Source: Spiroplasma turonicum (GTDB taxonomy: Bacteria; Bacillota_I; Bacilli_A; Mycoplasmatales; Mycoplasmataceae). From it: a DNA stretch of 64,000 nt. The stretch is taken from positions 744,001 to 808,000 of the forward strand of contig NZ_CP012328.1 in the NCBI RefSeq assembly GCF_001262715.1. Reading direction: 5' to 3'. Below, one piece after another: positions 22,480-31,189 of the stretch (position 1 is its first letter; each line of letters begins with the position of its first letter). The notes beneath the pieces were generated by a model. The model saw nothing but the letters and a program-made list of their open reading frames with translations, had not been told where the DNA came from and made no database searches. The position numbers were made by a program, and so were the translations under genes.

Positions 22480-24036
22480 TTATTTTAAAAGTTCAGCTGC
22501 TTTTACCTCTATATTAAATTTTTTAAAGTATTTAATTTTTGAAAGAACTATAGTTAGTCCAATAGAAGCACCAGCTGTTACTAGCATTGAAATCATAAAT
22601 CATAAATAACCAGTTCCTGGTCATGTTGTAACACCATTTATTTTTGATTGCACTTGTACATTTAATATACCTAGTCAAGCACCATTACCTGAATTAGTTG
22701 CACTAACTCCAGAAATTACGGCAATTTCTAATCCTATACCAGTTGCTATACATGCTGCTATAAATGGATACATATGTTTTAGATTTATACCATACATTGC
22801 AGGTTCTGTAACACCTAAATATGCAGAAACTACTGAAGGGATACCAACATCTTTTGATCTTGGATCTTTTCTATTCATTATAATATAACCTAATACTGCA
22901 CTACCTTGAGCAATTGCTTGCGCACAAGTTCCAATAAATAAGAAATTACCACCATTTTGAATAGTATCTTGTACAAATACAGCATTAAATAAATGATGAA
23001 CACCTGTTAAAACAATTGGAGCATAAATAATACCTATTATAAAACCAAATATGTATTTGGCAATTGCGTTAGTAAATGCTCAAGATATACCAAAGCTAAT
23101 TACTGATGCTACTATGAAACCAAATGGACCAATTACAAACATTGCTAATGTAAATGTTGGTAAAATAGTAACTAAAGGGACTAAAATTTGACTAACAACT
23201 GCAGGAGATTTTCTTTTAATTCATTTATTAATATATGCACCAACAATCCCAATTGCAAAAGCTGGAATAACTTGTGCTGTATATTGAATTTTCCATGGAT
23301 ACTTCATAAACCCTCAATCAAATGATCCATTTTCTAATTTACCCATTATATCTCATATTCACTCAAATTTACCTTCTGATCCTGCTGCCCCTGATACTTC
23401 ATATACATTTAATAATGGAGGCACTAATAAACAAAGACCTACGACTATACCTAAAACTTGATCTGCTTCAAGTTTCTTAAAAATACTTCAACAAATATGT
23501 ACAGGTAACCACCAAAAACAAACCTGAGCTGGTATTCATAAAAAATCATTTAGTCCTTTCCAAAACTGACCAGATTCAACAATTTTAAATCCATCAAAAT
23601 CTGCTTCAAGAATATTTCTAAATCCTAAAATTATCCCACCTGCAACTAGTACTGGCACAATTGGAATAAATATCTCACCTAAAAAATTTAAACTTTTTAA
23701 AAACCAATTACCATGTTGTTGATTTGCAATTTTTTTATTTTCTTCTTTTGAAACACCTTCTACTCCAGAAACAATTACAAATTCTTTAAAATAAGTTTCT
23801 ACAGTTGTACCAATTACTATTTGAAATTGACCTGAAGCTCTAAAAGTACCCTTAACACCTTTCATATTTTCTATTTCAGTTTTATTTATAATATTTTCAT
23901 CTTTTAGAACTAATCTTAATCTTGTTAAACAATGAGATGCTGATAAAATATTGTCTTTACCACCTAAATAATTAACAAGATTTTCTGACCACTCTTTAAG
24001 ATTAAAATCAATCTTCTCGTCTTTTTTCTTTTTCAT
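22480..24036 (-). CDS. treB: Trehalose-type PTS transporter EIIBC
   Basis: Imports trehalose as trehalose 6-phosphate. 518 aa. EIIB at residues 12-90 with C36 in SHCLTRLRLVL, then EIIC with about ten spans; VVSAYLGVTEPAMYGINLKH and CAQAIAQGSAVLGYIIMNRK are close to TreB proteins. No EIIA domain is present, so phosphate must come from an EIIA elsewhere, as in other TreB proteins. I place the start at the ATG at 24036, preceded by AAAGG; a possible earlier ATG at 24072 falls inside the operator palindrome and has no ribosome site. Confidence 0.92.
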
Positions 24037-24056
24037 AAAAAAATATAACCTTTCTA

Positions 24057-24085
24057 TTGGAAACGTTTCCAATAATTTGATTATA
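24057..24085 (-). promoter_or_regulatory. Trehalose operon promoter with LacI-type operator
   Basis: TTGGAAACGTTTCCAA (24057-24072) is a perfect 16-base palindrome with the central CG typical of LacI/TreR/CcpA-type operators. On the minus strand it lies just downstream of TATAAT (24085-24080), covering the expected transcription start, which predicts repression by the adjacent LacI-family regulator. The regulator gene ends immediately upstream. Confidence 0.8.
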
Positions 24086-24092
24086 TACCTTT

Positions 24093-25040
24093 TTATAAAA
24101 TTTTAAATAATTTTTCCATTTTTATAGATTTATTTAGTAATTTATTTCCAAGTCTATATCCTAATGAATAATAATCTATCACGATGTTTATATCAAAATT
24201 TTTAATAAATTGTGTTTTATTTAATCTTGTAATATCAGTTAATATAAATTTATTTCTTAAGTTTTTTTCAGTTAAATAATTATGTACAGATAAAGCAATT
24301 GTATGTGTTGCACTAACAATAATATCGGGTTTATCTATATTTATTATACTTTTAATAACTTTCATAACATCATCATATGAGTTGCTTTTTAATTGATAAG
24401 ATACGACTTTGTTATTTACAATATTATTAATAAAGTTAGATTTTCTAATTTTTCCTGTGGTTAAATCATCATCAGTTATACCTATAAATACAATTTTTTT
24501 GTTATTGTATGTATGATCTATTTTAAAAGCTAATTCCGTGAAAATTTGGTTATCTTCTATACCTTCTGATAAAACATTATCAATTTGTCTATTATAAACT
24601 ATTACTTTTGTTGTTCTAATTTTTTTAATTTGATCATATAATTCAGTTGTAGTTTGTTTTGGTAGTAATAATATTAATCCGTAAGAATTTCTATACTCTA
24701 AAGTTTTTAAATCTTTTTGATAATTGTTAGAGTCACCTGATGAAATGAATACAAAAAAATTGTAATTCTCTTCTGATAAAGATTTTTTTACACCATTTAC
24801 TATTTCCATATTCGCTTTTTCTTCACTATTAAATGGTAGTATTAAGTATACATCTTTGTTTGGTTTTTTAATAGATGAAGCTGCATAATTAGGTACATAT
24901 TCGACTTCATCTAATATATTTTTAATTTTTTTTCTTGATTCTTCAGATATATTATAATTATTAAAATATCTTGAAACAGTTCCTACACCTACACCAGCTT
25001 TTTTTGCAATAGTATGGTATGTAAATTTTTCTTTTTTCAT
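24093..25040 (-). CDS. treR: LacI-family transcriptional regulator, probable trehalose repressor
   Basis: 315 aa. Residues 5-60 are a LacI helix-turn-helix with hinge: YHTIAKKAGVGVGTVSRYFN, then EEVEYVPNYAASSIKK-like hinge residues. Residues 62-315 form a periplasmic-binding-protein-like effector domain (IYLILPFNSEE, LILLLPKQTT). Transcribed with the trehalose genes; its stop is about 20 bases from the operator palindrome. Probably binds that operator and releases it in the presence of trehalose 6-phosphate, as TreR does. Assignment to trehalose rests on context. Confidence 0.85.
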   Translation of the reverse strand: MKKEKFTYHTIAKKAGVGVGTVSRYFNNYNISEESRKKIKNILDEVEYVPNYAASSIKKPNKDVYLILPFNSEEKANMEIVNGVKKSLSEENYNFFVFISSGDSNNYQKDLKTLEYRNSYGLILLLPKQTTTELYDQIKKIRTTKVIVYNRQIDNVLSEGIEDNQIFTELAFKIDHTYNNKKIVFIGITDDDLTTGKIRKSNFINNIVNNKVVSYQLKSNSYDDVMKVIKSIINIDKPDIIVSATHTIALSVHNYLTEKNLRNKFILTDITRLNKTQFIKNFDINIVIDYYSLGYRLGNKLLNKSIKMEKLFKIL

Positions 25041-25156
25041 ATAGATATTTTACACTTATAAATATTAAATATAAACTAAATTATTAATGCATGCTGTATT
25101 AAACTTTTTAAAAATATTGTAAGTTTATACATAGAGCTTAATTTTAATTAAATAAA

Positions 25157-25205
25157 TTTATTGTTTCCTTTCTAACACAAAAAACCAGTATTTTTATACT
25201 GGTCT
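25157..25205 (-). terminator. IS-end-derived terminator hairpin
   Basis: ACCAGTATAAAAATACTGGT followed by TTTTTTG on the minus strand, downstream of the lipoprotein gene ending at 25278. Flanks AGCTTAGTAGACC and AGAAAGGAAAC match the orfA-side end of the IS at 54940-56397. Confidence 0.7.
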
Positions 25206-25277
25206 ACTAAGCTTACTTTTTGCTTGCTATATTTAATATATTTAACTTATTATTATTTTTTTAATTAAAAATAATAT

Positions 25278-25844
25278 TTAACTTATTTTAATTGTTTTAT
25301 AAAATAAGTGATCTACACTTAATAAATCCATTTTTTGTTCATCATAATTTATATTAACTTTTATATAAAAACAATTTAATTTAAATTCAGTATCTCCTTT
25401 ATTACCTTTAATTGTAAAAGTGTTTCAACCATTTAAATGTTCATCATTTCCATCAACTTCTTTTAAGTCCTTTGTTTGTTCGAAAAATGGTGCTTGATTA
25501 TCAAATTTAGACATTGCAGTACCTTCTAAACTAAATAAATCTCCAAGCTTAAATTCAAATAAATTATTTTTTGTATCGCCATAATCATCACCTAAACCTT
25601 TATTATCTTCACTCAACTTGAAATTTCTATATGTATTTGTATCACCACCATTTGATAATTGTAAATTATTATCGTTTTTTAATAAATTAACAAATTCTGA
25701 ATCAGTTTTTCCATCAACATAGGTTAATTCTGTTGCTTGTTTTTTTTCTTCTCCATTTGTAGAGCAAGATGTTACTGTAAATGTTGTTGATATTGAATAA
25801 ACTGATATCCCTAATAACGAAGTTATGCTCATTAATTTTTTCAT
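25278..25844 (-). CDS. Lipoprotein, 188 aa
   Basis: Signal peptide MKKLMSITSLLGISVYSIST followed by a lipobox ending FTVTSC, so it is predicted to be lipid-anchored on the outer face of the membrane. The mature part is acidic, soluble and of unknown function (KTDSEFVNLLKNDNNLQ, GDTEFKLNCFYIKVNINYD). Good GAGGAT ribosome site and a TATAAT box about 25 bases upstream suggest a single-gene unit, ended by the hairpin at 25157-25205. The lipoprotein at 62297 shares the pattern of an early K-x-D-x-x-VINLLKN segment and a late FxFxxxxxKGxxxFxL segment, so they may belong to one paralogous family. Confidence 0.85.
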
Positions 25845-25947
25845 TTTATAATCCTCTTTTCATTAAAATTATACAATATTAATATATTTTTTAAAAATTA
25901 ATTGTAATAAGCTTAAATATTCAAGAATAAAAAACTATTAAAAACCA

Positions 25948-27295
25948 GAATAAACAACCTTAAAGAGACCTAAAAATTTTATATTATTTGGCTTCTTTTT
26001 TTATTGTATATGTAAGTTTGTAAAGAGTTTCTTTTAATAATAAATTCATCAAATTTATTTAAAAATTCTTGGATAATAAGAAATATATTTCCATATTCTG
26101 CAAAAAAACATTCCTTAAATCAACCATTTAATGCTTCTGTCGGAGCATTATGTTTAAAACCAGCTTCTGACATTGATAAAACAAAATTTGGGTAACGTTC
26201 AATTATGTTTTTAACCATATTAGAAGTGTTTGCTGTACCTCTATCCATTTGGATAATTGAATAATCAACTTTATAATTACTTACTACTTGCGAATTCTCA
26301 CTGAAATCAAAATTGTAAGCAATCATATCTCGATTGTATCAATTGTATGCAAATTCTCATAATATTTTTGTTTTGTTCCCATTTATTATAAGATCTAGAT
26401 AAGAACCATCCAAACCAATTTTATGAAAATTATATTGTGATTTAAAATCTTTTTTTAATTAAGTCTGGCACATTGCCCCTTTCACTAGTATATTTTTTTG
26501 CAACTCTATTAATTTTTGGTAATTTTGCAAGCGATGTTTATTTCTTAGTTCGTTTACTATTTTATAACTAATGTTAACTGCATGATTGTCCGTAATTCAA
26601 GAACTTACATTGCGAGCGCCTGAAGCACCATTTAATTTAGTGAACTTATTAATTAATTCAATTGCACGTTTATTATACTTTCGTTTTAACTTAGTTGTCT
26701 TACCTCTTGATAAAATATCATGATATTTTATTTAACACTTAGCATAATTTGAGTAATATACAAAAAAGTGCTTTACATTTATCCTTTAAACTAAGCTCAA
26801 CTGAGTTATCATAAAAAATAATATTATAGGCATCATTTTTTCAAACCTTCTTACTTGTCTGTATCTTCATCTGTTCTTTTGATAAATTCATGCAAGAAGG
26901 CATGCACTTTTCGAAGAATTCTATTTTAGTCCTGTCATTCAATTTTTCTTTTTTTTTAAGTTTTTAATCTCTTTTTCAAGTTTTTGATTTTTTTTTAATT
27001 AATTTATTTTCTATATCTTTCTGCATATAAATATTAACCTCACAAGGCGAATAATCTAATTCACTTTCTAATTCATTAATATTATATCTTTTTACTCATT
27101 GATATATTTGAGCAACTCCACTTTTTAAATTTAAATCTTTTTTTATTAACTTTGGTTTTTCACCATTTAAAAATTTTTTTATAGCTATTAATTTTATCTT
27201 TTTATCTATTATTTTTGGCATAAAAAACAACCTTTCTTTTGAATATAATAGTATTTAAAGTATCACTAATATGGTCTCTTTAAGGTTGTTTATTC
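25948..27295 (-). mobile_element. IS3-like insertion sequence, second type (decayed)
   Basis: Inverted terminal repeats GAATAAACAACCTTAAAGAGACC at 25948 and its complement ending at 27295. The interior encodes a helix-turn-helix OrfA and a DDE OrfB in broken frames. Solitary ends lie at 9297-9372 and, much decayed, at 38866-38935, with decayed bodies near 38500-38860 and 41690-42480. The element at 54940-56397 is a distant relative (both OrfA proteins contain a PSC motif after a KS/EKxxP stretch). Confidence 0.85.
25985..27221 (-). pseudogene. Transposase OrfA/OrfB of the second IS type
   Basis: OrfA starts at the ATG ending at 27221 (MPKIIDKKIKLIAIKKFL, YQWVKRYNINELESELDYSP) and is interrupted near 26960. 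OrfB pieces include MIAYNFDFSENSQVVSN, IIQMDRGTANTS with a catalytic Asp, and FKHNAPTEALNGWFKECFF with the catalytic Glu region, but frames change and stops occur between 26330 and 26900. Not functional. Confidence 0.75.
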
Positions 27296-27463
27296 TATAT
27301 ATCATTATATTTTGAATAAAGATAATCCATCTTTTTATTTATTTCTTTACTTTATTAGAATCTTTATTATATTGTTCACCATTTTTTTCCTGGTTACTTA
27401 TATTTAGAGAAGTATCACTTATTATTTTCCCATTAGTATTAAATGTATCATTAATTGAAGAAG

Positions 27464-28144
27464 TTATCTTTTTTCAATATTACTTTGATTAAAACTAGAA
27501 TAAATTGTAACAGAATGAATTATTGGTTCATCTTTTACATCAATACCATTAGTTCCAGGAGTGTGTTTTACATAACCCCAAGCATGTCCTTCTACATACC
27601 CTTGTATAGAATTACCCGATATTCTTAACTTATATTTACTTCTACTATTTGTTGAATGATAATTTTCTTTATATACTTGATCTCTTTCATACATTATTCC
27701 ACCAGAACCTGCATCACGTAAAGTTTTTAAGTTGTAATTTTTATTATATTTATCTCTAAATCAACCTCAACTACTATATCCATAAGCGTCATGATAATAA
27801 CTTGCATCAAATTGATAACTAATACTACTATAATTATTTAAAAACTCTCCAACACTTCTTGCATAATCCAACATATTTATTATGCTAATTCAACCTGATT
27901 CTTTAACGTCTCCATGATCACCACCAGAAGTTGAAAATATATGAGCATTTGCAGTTATATTCAAGTTACTTTTACTTATAGTTGGGAATGTGGGATTATA
28001 ACTATCACCTCTTGTACTAATCTCATTTATATCATTTTTAATACTTTCAAAATTTCCAACTTTATTAACATAATATTTAGGATTTAAAATTAAAAACCCA
28101 TTTAAATTAAATAAAGCTATTAAACTTAATACTAATTTTTTCAT
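27464..28144 (-). CDS. Secreted protein of unknown function, 226 aa (possible C-terminal frameshift)
   Basis: Signal peptide of about 20-28 residues (MKKLVLSLIALFNLNGFLIL) without a lipobox Cys, so probably secreted. The mature part has Gly/Ser/Tyr-rich beta-prone segments (NITANAHIFSTSGGDHGDV, YGYSSWGWFRDKYN, GNSIQGYVEGHAWGYVKH). Start ATG at 28144 with GAGGT upstream. The frame stops at 27464 just after GAAAAAAGATAA; adding one A to that run opens a further 42 residues (KKITSSINDTFNTNG..., stop at 27339). A slippage product or a recent frameshift is therefore possible. No family recognised. Confidence 0.7.
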
Positions 28145-28170
28145 CTATGTACCTCAATTCTATAACAAAT

Positions 28171-28247
28171 AAAAAACTAGTGGAAGCTAGTATATGTTAT
28201 TAAAGGGAATAAAAAAATAGAGTACTAGTTCCACTAGTGCTCTATTT
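28171..28247 (-). terminator. Paired terminator hairpins of the module
   Basis: Two successive intrinsic terminators on the minus strand: AAATAGAGCACTAGT-GGA-ACTAGTACTCTATTT with T tail (28247-28211), then CTAGCTTCCACTAG followed by TTTTTT (28193-28171). They separate the coiled-coil gene (28271) from the secreted-protein gene (28144). The same pair occurs at 28961-29040 and 47455-47533, with decayed forms at 34276-34330, 48170-48220 and 4328-4370. Confidence 0.75.
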
Positions 28248-28270
28248 GCTACTTATATAATAACATAAAG

Positions 28271-28717
28271 TTACATTTCAAAATCAATATTATTCTTTTT
28301 TAGAACATTAACTATTTTTTGCATTTCTTCATCACGTTTTTGCATTTCTCTTTCATTATTTTCCTTAAGTTCCTTAATTTCTTGATCACGTTTTTGCATT
28401 TCTCTTTCATTATTTTCCTTAAGTTCCTTAATTTCTTGATCACGTTTTTGCATTTCTTGATCAAATTTTTCTTGTCATTCATTATTTAAGGCTTCAATTT
28501 GTTTCGCACATTTAGTCATATTAATTTTATACTCCTTTATAGCTTTATTTATAGACTCATTATATTGGTTTTTTTGACTAAAATTAAGTTCGTCTATATT
28601 AATTTTATTAAAAAATTCAATTGGTTTATTACTTTGATTTGATAAAACTATTATAGGATTATTATTTTCATCATTTGATAATTCTAAAATTATTTTTAAG
28701 TTATTTGATTCCATCAT
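28271..28717 (-). CDS. Tandem-repeat coiled-coil protein of the module, 148 aa
   Basis: Start at the ATG ending at 28717, behind GGAGGATATTA; the following ATG at 28714 is an alternative. Residues 1-65 are globular (LKIILELSNDENNNPIIVLS, KPIEFFNKINIDELNFSQKN), residues 66-148 a continuous coiled coil built of the 18-residue unit EMQKRDQEIKELKENNER repeated about 2.5 times at DNA level (54-base unit, 28290-28460), ending LKKNNIDFEM. It overlaps the upstream 71-residue gene by 17 bases in another frame. An internal AAAGGAG-ATG lies at the boundary between the two parts and is kept in the paralogue at 47556-47750. Function unknown. Confidence 0.85.
28290..28460 (-). repeat. 54-base tandem repeat inside the coiled-coil gene
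   Basis: About two and a half to three copies of a 54-base unit, almost identical in sequence, encoding the 18-residue heptad-like unit. Length is a multiple of three, so gain or loss of units would change the rod length but keep the frame. Confidence 0.85.
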
Positions 28718-28916
28718 TAATATCCTCCAATTCAGCAAGAGCTTCATATATTAATTTAAAATACTCATTTACCACTTCTTTTGATAAAGTACCATTATTT
28801 GAACATTCTATAAAATAATTTCTGTCTTCTTCGTTGCCTAAATTAATTGTTTTTTCACCTATTTTTAAATAAATATTTATTTTAAAATCGCCTTTTATTA
28901 ATTCTTCTTTTTCCAT
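28701..28916 (-). CDS. Small acidic module protein, 71 aa
   Basis: ATG at 28916 with a GAGGAATTAG ribosome site. Soluble, acidic, with GDFKINIYLKIGEKTINLG, then EVVNEYFKLIYEALAELEDIN. Its 3' end overlaps the coiled-coil gene start by 17 bases, and the overlap contains that gene's GGAGG site, so the pair is coupled. Broken relatives at 4030-4260 and 47940-48120 keep the same C-terminal helix. A two-gene layout with strong coupling and duplicated terminators resembles small accessory modules such as toxin-antitoxin pairs, but nothing in the sequence proves that. Unknown family. Confidence 0.75.
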   Translation of the reverse strand: MEKEELIKGDFKINIYLKIGEKTINLGNEEDRNYFIECSNNGTLSKEVVNEYFKLIYEALAELEDINDGIK

Positions 28917-28960
28917 CTAATTCCTCTTTTCATTTATTTCCCCGGGGAAAATCACAAATA

Positions 28961-29040
28961 AAAAACTAGCAGAAGCTAGTATGTGTATTAAATGAAAATA
29001 AAAAAAATAGAGTACTAGTTCCACTAGTGCTCTATTTGCT
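28961..29040 (-). terminator. Paired terminator hairpins of the module (second pair)
   Basis: Same two hairpins as at 28171-28247: GAGCACTAGT-GGA-ACTAGTACTC with T tail, then CTAGCTTCTGCTAG with T tail. They end transcription from the ATPase/nuclease unit before the module starts. CCCCGGGG at about 28941-28948 between the T tail and the gene is an unusual GC palindrome for this genome. Confidence 0.75.
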
Positions 29041-29058
29041 ACTTATATAATAACATAA

Positions 29059-29184
29059 TTATTCAATTTTAAAATTTTCATTTTCAAAATCATATAATTT
29101 ATTTATCTCTTTTATTCTTATTTCTATTTCTTTATTTTTATAGTTATTTTCAATTTCATAAATGATCATATTTTCATTTTTCAT
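29059..29184 (-). CDS. Small protein, 41 aa
   Basis: ATG at 29184 with a clear AGGTGAT ribosome site, stop TAA at 29059. MKNENMIIYEIENNYKNKEIEIR, highly charged, probably one helix; no signal or span. It begins 18 bases after the stop of the PIN-like gene and ends just before the terminator pair, so it is the last gene of that unit. Function unknown; an antitoxin-like or regulatory partner of the nuclease is conceivable only from position. Confidence 0.6.
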   Translation of the reverse strand: MKNENMIIYEIENNYKNKEIEIRIKEINKLYDFENENFKIE

Positions 29185-29201
29185 TTTATCACCTGTTAAT
29201 A

Positions 29202-29759
29202 TTATATAACAATTTCCTTATCTATATAAAAATTATTTGGAACTTGTAAAAAACACTTGCAGAAAACTTTTGGTAAATTTGCATTTTTGAAATATATAAT
29301 AAAGTTTTTATTTATTTTTTTAGCTAATGCCACGTCTCTTGTAAATAAGTATTTAACTTTATATTCGTATGCCACAAATATAATATGTGGATCACCTTTT
29401 AGCCTTTTTGTATAAACCTGATCTTTTCTTACTTTTCAATTATTTACAATAAAACTCTCGATTTTATTATTTAAGTTATCATTGTTGATATCAATAACCA
29501 AATTAATTGAATCACTACTATAAGTTTTATATTTTAATAAATTAATAAAATTAATTTTTGATGCATCATTATACAACTCATTATCAAAACCAGTCATTTC
29601 ATTAAACATCTTTTTACCTGCTATAATTAAGTTGAAATTTTTACCTTTATTAATTAACTTTAATAAACTTTCTTTTGTAATTTCAGATATACATTTTCTC
29701 TTATTTTTTAAATCGAATATATCTAGAATTATATTCAGATCTATTATTATATTTTCCAT
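29202..29759 (-). CDS. PIN-like domain nuclease, partner of the ATPase
   Basis: 185 aa. The N-terminus MENIIIDLNIILDIFDL gives a buried strand with D7, and the C-terminal half has DPHIIFVAYEYKVKYLFTRD with D123 and D142, the spacing and helix-strand pattern of PIN-domain ribonucleases; E54 (FNEMTG) could supply a further metal ligand. The match is by pattern, not by search. It begins two bases after the stop of the ATPase gene, so both are made together. In ATPase-plus-nuclease immune pairs the nuclease is the toxic effector and the ATPase the sensor; this assignment is inference here. Confidence 0.7.
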
Positions 29760-29761
29760 AA

Positions 29762-31189
29762 TTATATTTCTAAATTATTTATACTTTCATCTATAAAAAA
29801 TTTAAAAAAGTTTTCCATATTACCATTAAATTTACCAGAAGAATTAATTGAAATTGTATTTACAATCACTTCATTTACTTTATTTTCTAAATAAAATATT
29901 GAAACTCCTACATCTTCTTTATGTTCTTTTTCATTTAATTTTTTTTTAATTAAGAATCTTAAACGATCTAATATATGCAAAGAATGTGTTTCTATAAATA
30001 GTTGATCTCTCAATAAGTATTTTTTTAAATTATTTTTAAATAAGTAATTTGCAAAAATTTCACCAAGCTCAGCCTGAGCTTTTGGGTGAAGATGTACTTC
30101 AGGTTGTTCTATAAATATTTTATCATTATGAGCATTATACAATTCATATAAAATAGGTATAATTTGAGACACCCCTGTACCCGATATAGAGATTTTCAAA
30201 CCTTTTTTCAAAATATTTTCATACTGTAAAGATATTAGTTCAGAAATTAATCTACTACTTTCATGTTCAAGTTTAATTTCCTTAAGCATACCTGTTTTAC
30301 TAAAAAAACTATTAATCTCATTTAAAATATTTTTTTTCTTTCTTAACTGTAGCAAAAATAATAGGTCTTTATTGTTTTGCAATTCCTTTAATGAATAATA
30401 ATCTTTAAATATAGGTCTTAAAGGGGCAAGATATTTAGTATGAATATTTCTTGGAAAACTTCTCTGAGTATGTAATCTTTCTACTAAATCTCCAACTTTT
30501 TCATCCTTTTTATTTATATTTAAACTATATAAATTTATTAATATATCAAAACTTAAAGAAAGATTTGAAAAATTTAGAAAAAATAAGGTAATGTCTTCAT
30601 AATTTTTTCTAATAGTTTTATCATTATGATCATGTTTATAATTAACTTCTTTATCAAATAAAATAATATGGTCTTCACTATTTAGTATTTTAGTTAATGA
30701 TGCAATATCATTATAAATGTTTTTATTACTTAAAAAGTTTGGTTTTATAAATTCTTTAATTTTTATGTATTTAATTTTTAAACTGTCTTCATAGTAAATG
30801 TAGTCTATTTCAAATAATACAATATTTTCATGATCTAATGACACTGTTGCAAATTTAGTAATTAAAGGATATATATATTTATCTATATTTTTTAACTCAA
30901 TATACTCAAAAAAATTTTTTTCCTTTCCTTTATCAATAGGTCTTGTAAAGTAATAAAGAAATTCTACCGGTTTACTTATATCGTATTGTAAATCTTCTAA
31001 AGAATAATCAGATAAATAAGTATCTTTAAAATTTAAATACTTATTTTTGTATAAAGAATCTAATAATTTTAGTAAAGAGCTTTTACCTGTATTGTTTTCC
31101 CCTATAAAAAAATTTTCCACACCAAAATCAAGAGTAACACTTTTAAAACATCTATAATTTTTAATCTCAATTCTTTTCAAATTTATCAT
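29762..31189 (-). CDS. OLD/ABC-type AAA ATPase (AAA_15/AAA_21, DUF3696-like)
   Basis: 475 aa. MINLKRIEIKNYRCFKSVTL followed by Walker A at residues 30-38 (GENNTGKSS), the typical start of RecF/OLD-like ATPases. A long helical insertion (residues 90-310) leads to GISQIIP-type signature (SGTGVSQIIPILYEL), Walker B/D-loop IFIEQPEVHLHPKAQAELGE and the H-loop FIETHSLHILDRLRF. The EQPExHLHPxAQ form is common in ATPases of phage-defence loci. No Toprim domain is fused. It is followed two bases later by the PIN-like gene. The ribosome site is weak (AAAGATAGGA close to ATG). Function inferred from family and context. Confidence 0.88.
   Translation of the reverse strand: MINLKRIEIKNYRCFKSVTLDFGVENFFIGENNTGKSSLLKLLDSLYKNKYLNFKDTYLSDYSLEDLQYDISKPVEFLYYFTRPIDKGKEKNFFEYIELKNIDKYIYPLITKFATVSLDHENIVLFEIDYIYYEDSLKIKYIKIKEFIKPNFLSNKNIYNDIASLTKILNSEDHIILFDKEVNYKHDHNDKTIRKNYEDITLFFLNFSNLSLSFDILINLYSLNINKKDEKVGDLVERLHTQRSFPRNIHTKYLAPLRPIFKDYYSLKELQNNKDLLFLLQLRKKKNILNEINSFFSKTGMLKEIKLEHESSRLISELISLQYENILKKGLKISISGTGVSQIIPILYELYNAHNDKIFIEQPEVHLHPKAQAELGEIFANYLFKNNLKKYLLRDQLFIETHSLHILDRLRFLIKKKLNEKEHKEDVGVSIFYLENKVNEVIVNTISINSSGKFNGNMENFFKFFIDESINNLEI

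Noticed and set aside
24037-24072. Upstream ATG adding METFPIERLYFF to the trehalose EIIBC
   Set aside because: It lies within the operator palindrome and the expected transcription start and has no ribosome site; the ATG at 24036 has AAAGG in front.
28290-28460. Regular repeats resembling a CRISPR array
   Set aside because: Units are 54 bases, contiguous without spacers, in frame, and encode a heptad coiled coil.
28701-28916. Naming the module a toxin-antitoxin system
   Set aside because: Gene size and coupling fit, but neither protein shows a recognisable toxin fold or DNA-binding antitoxin domain.
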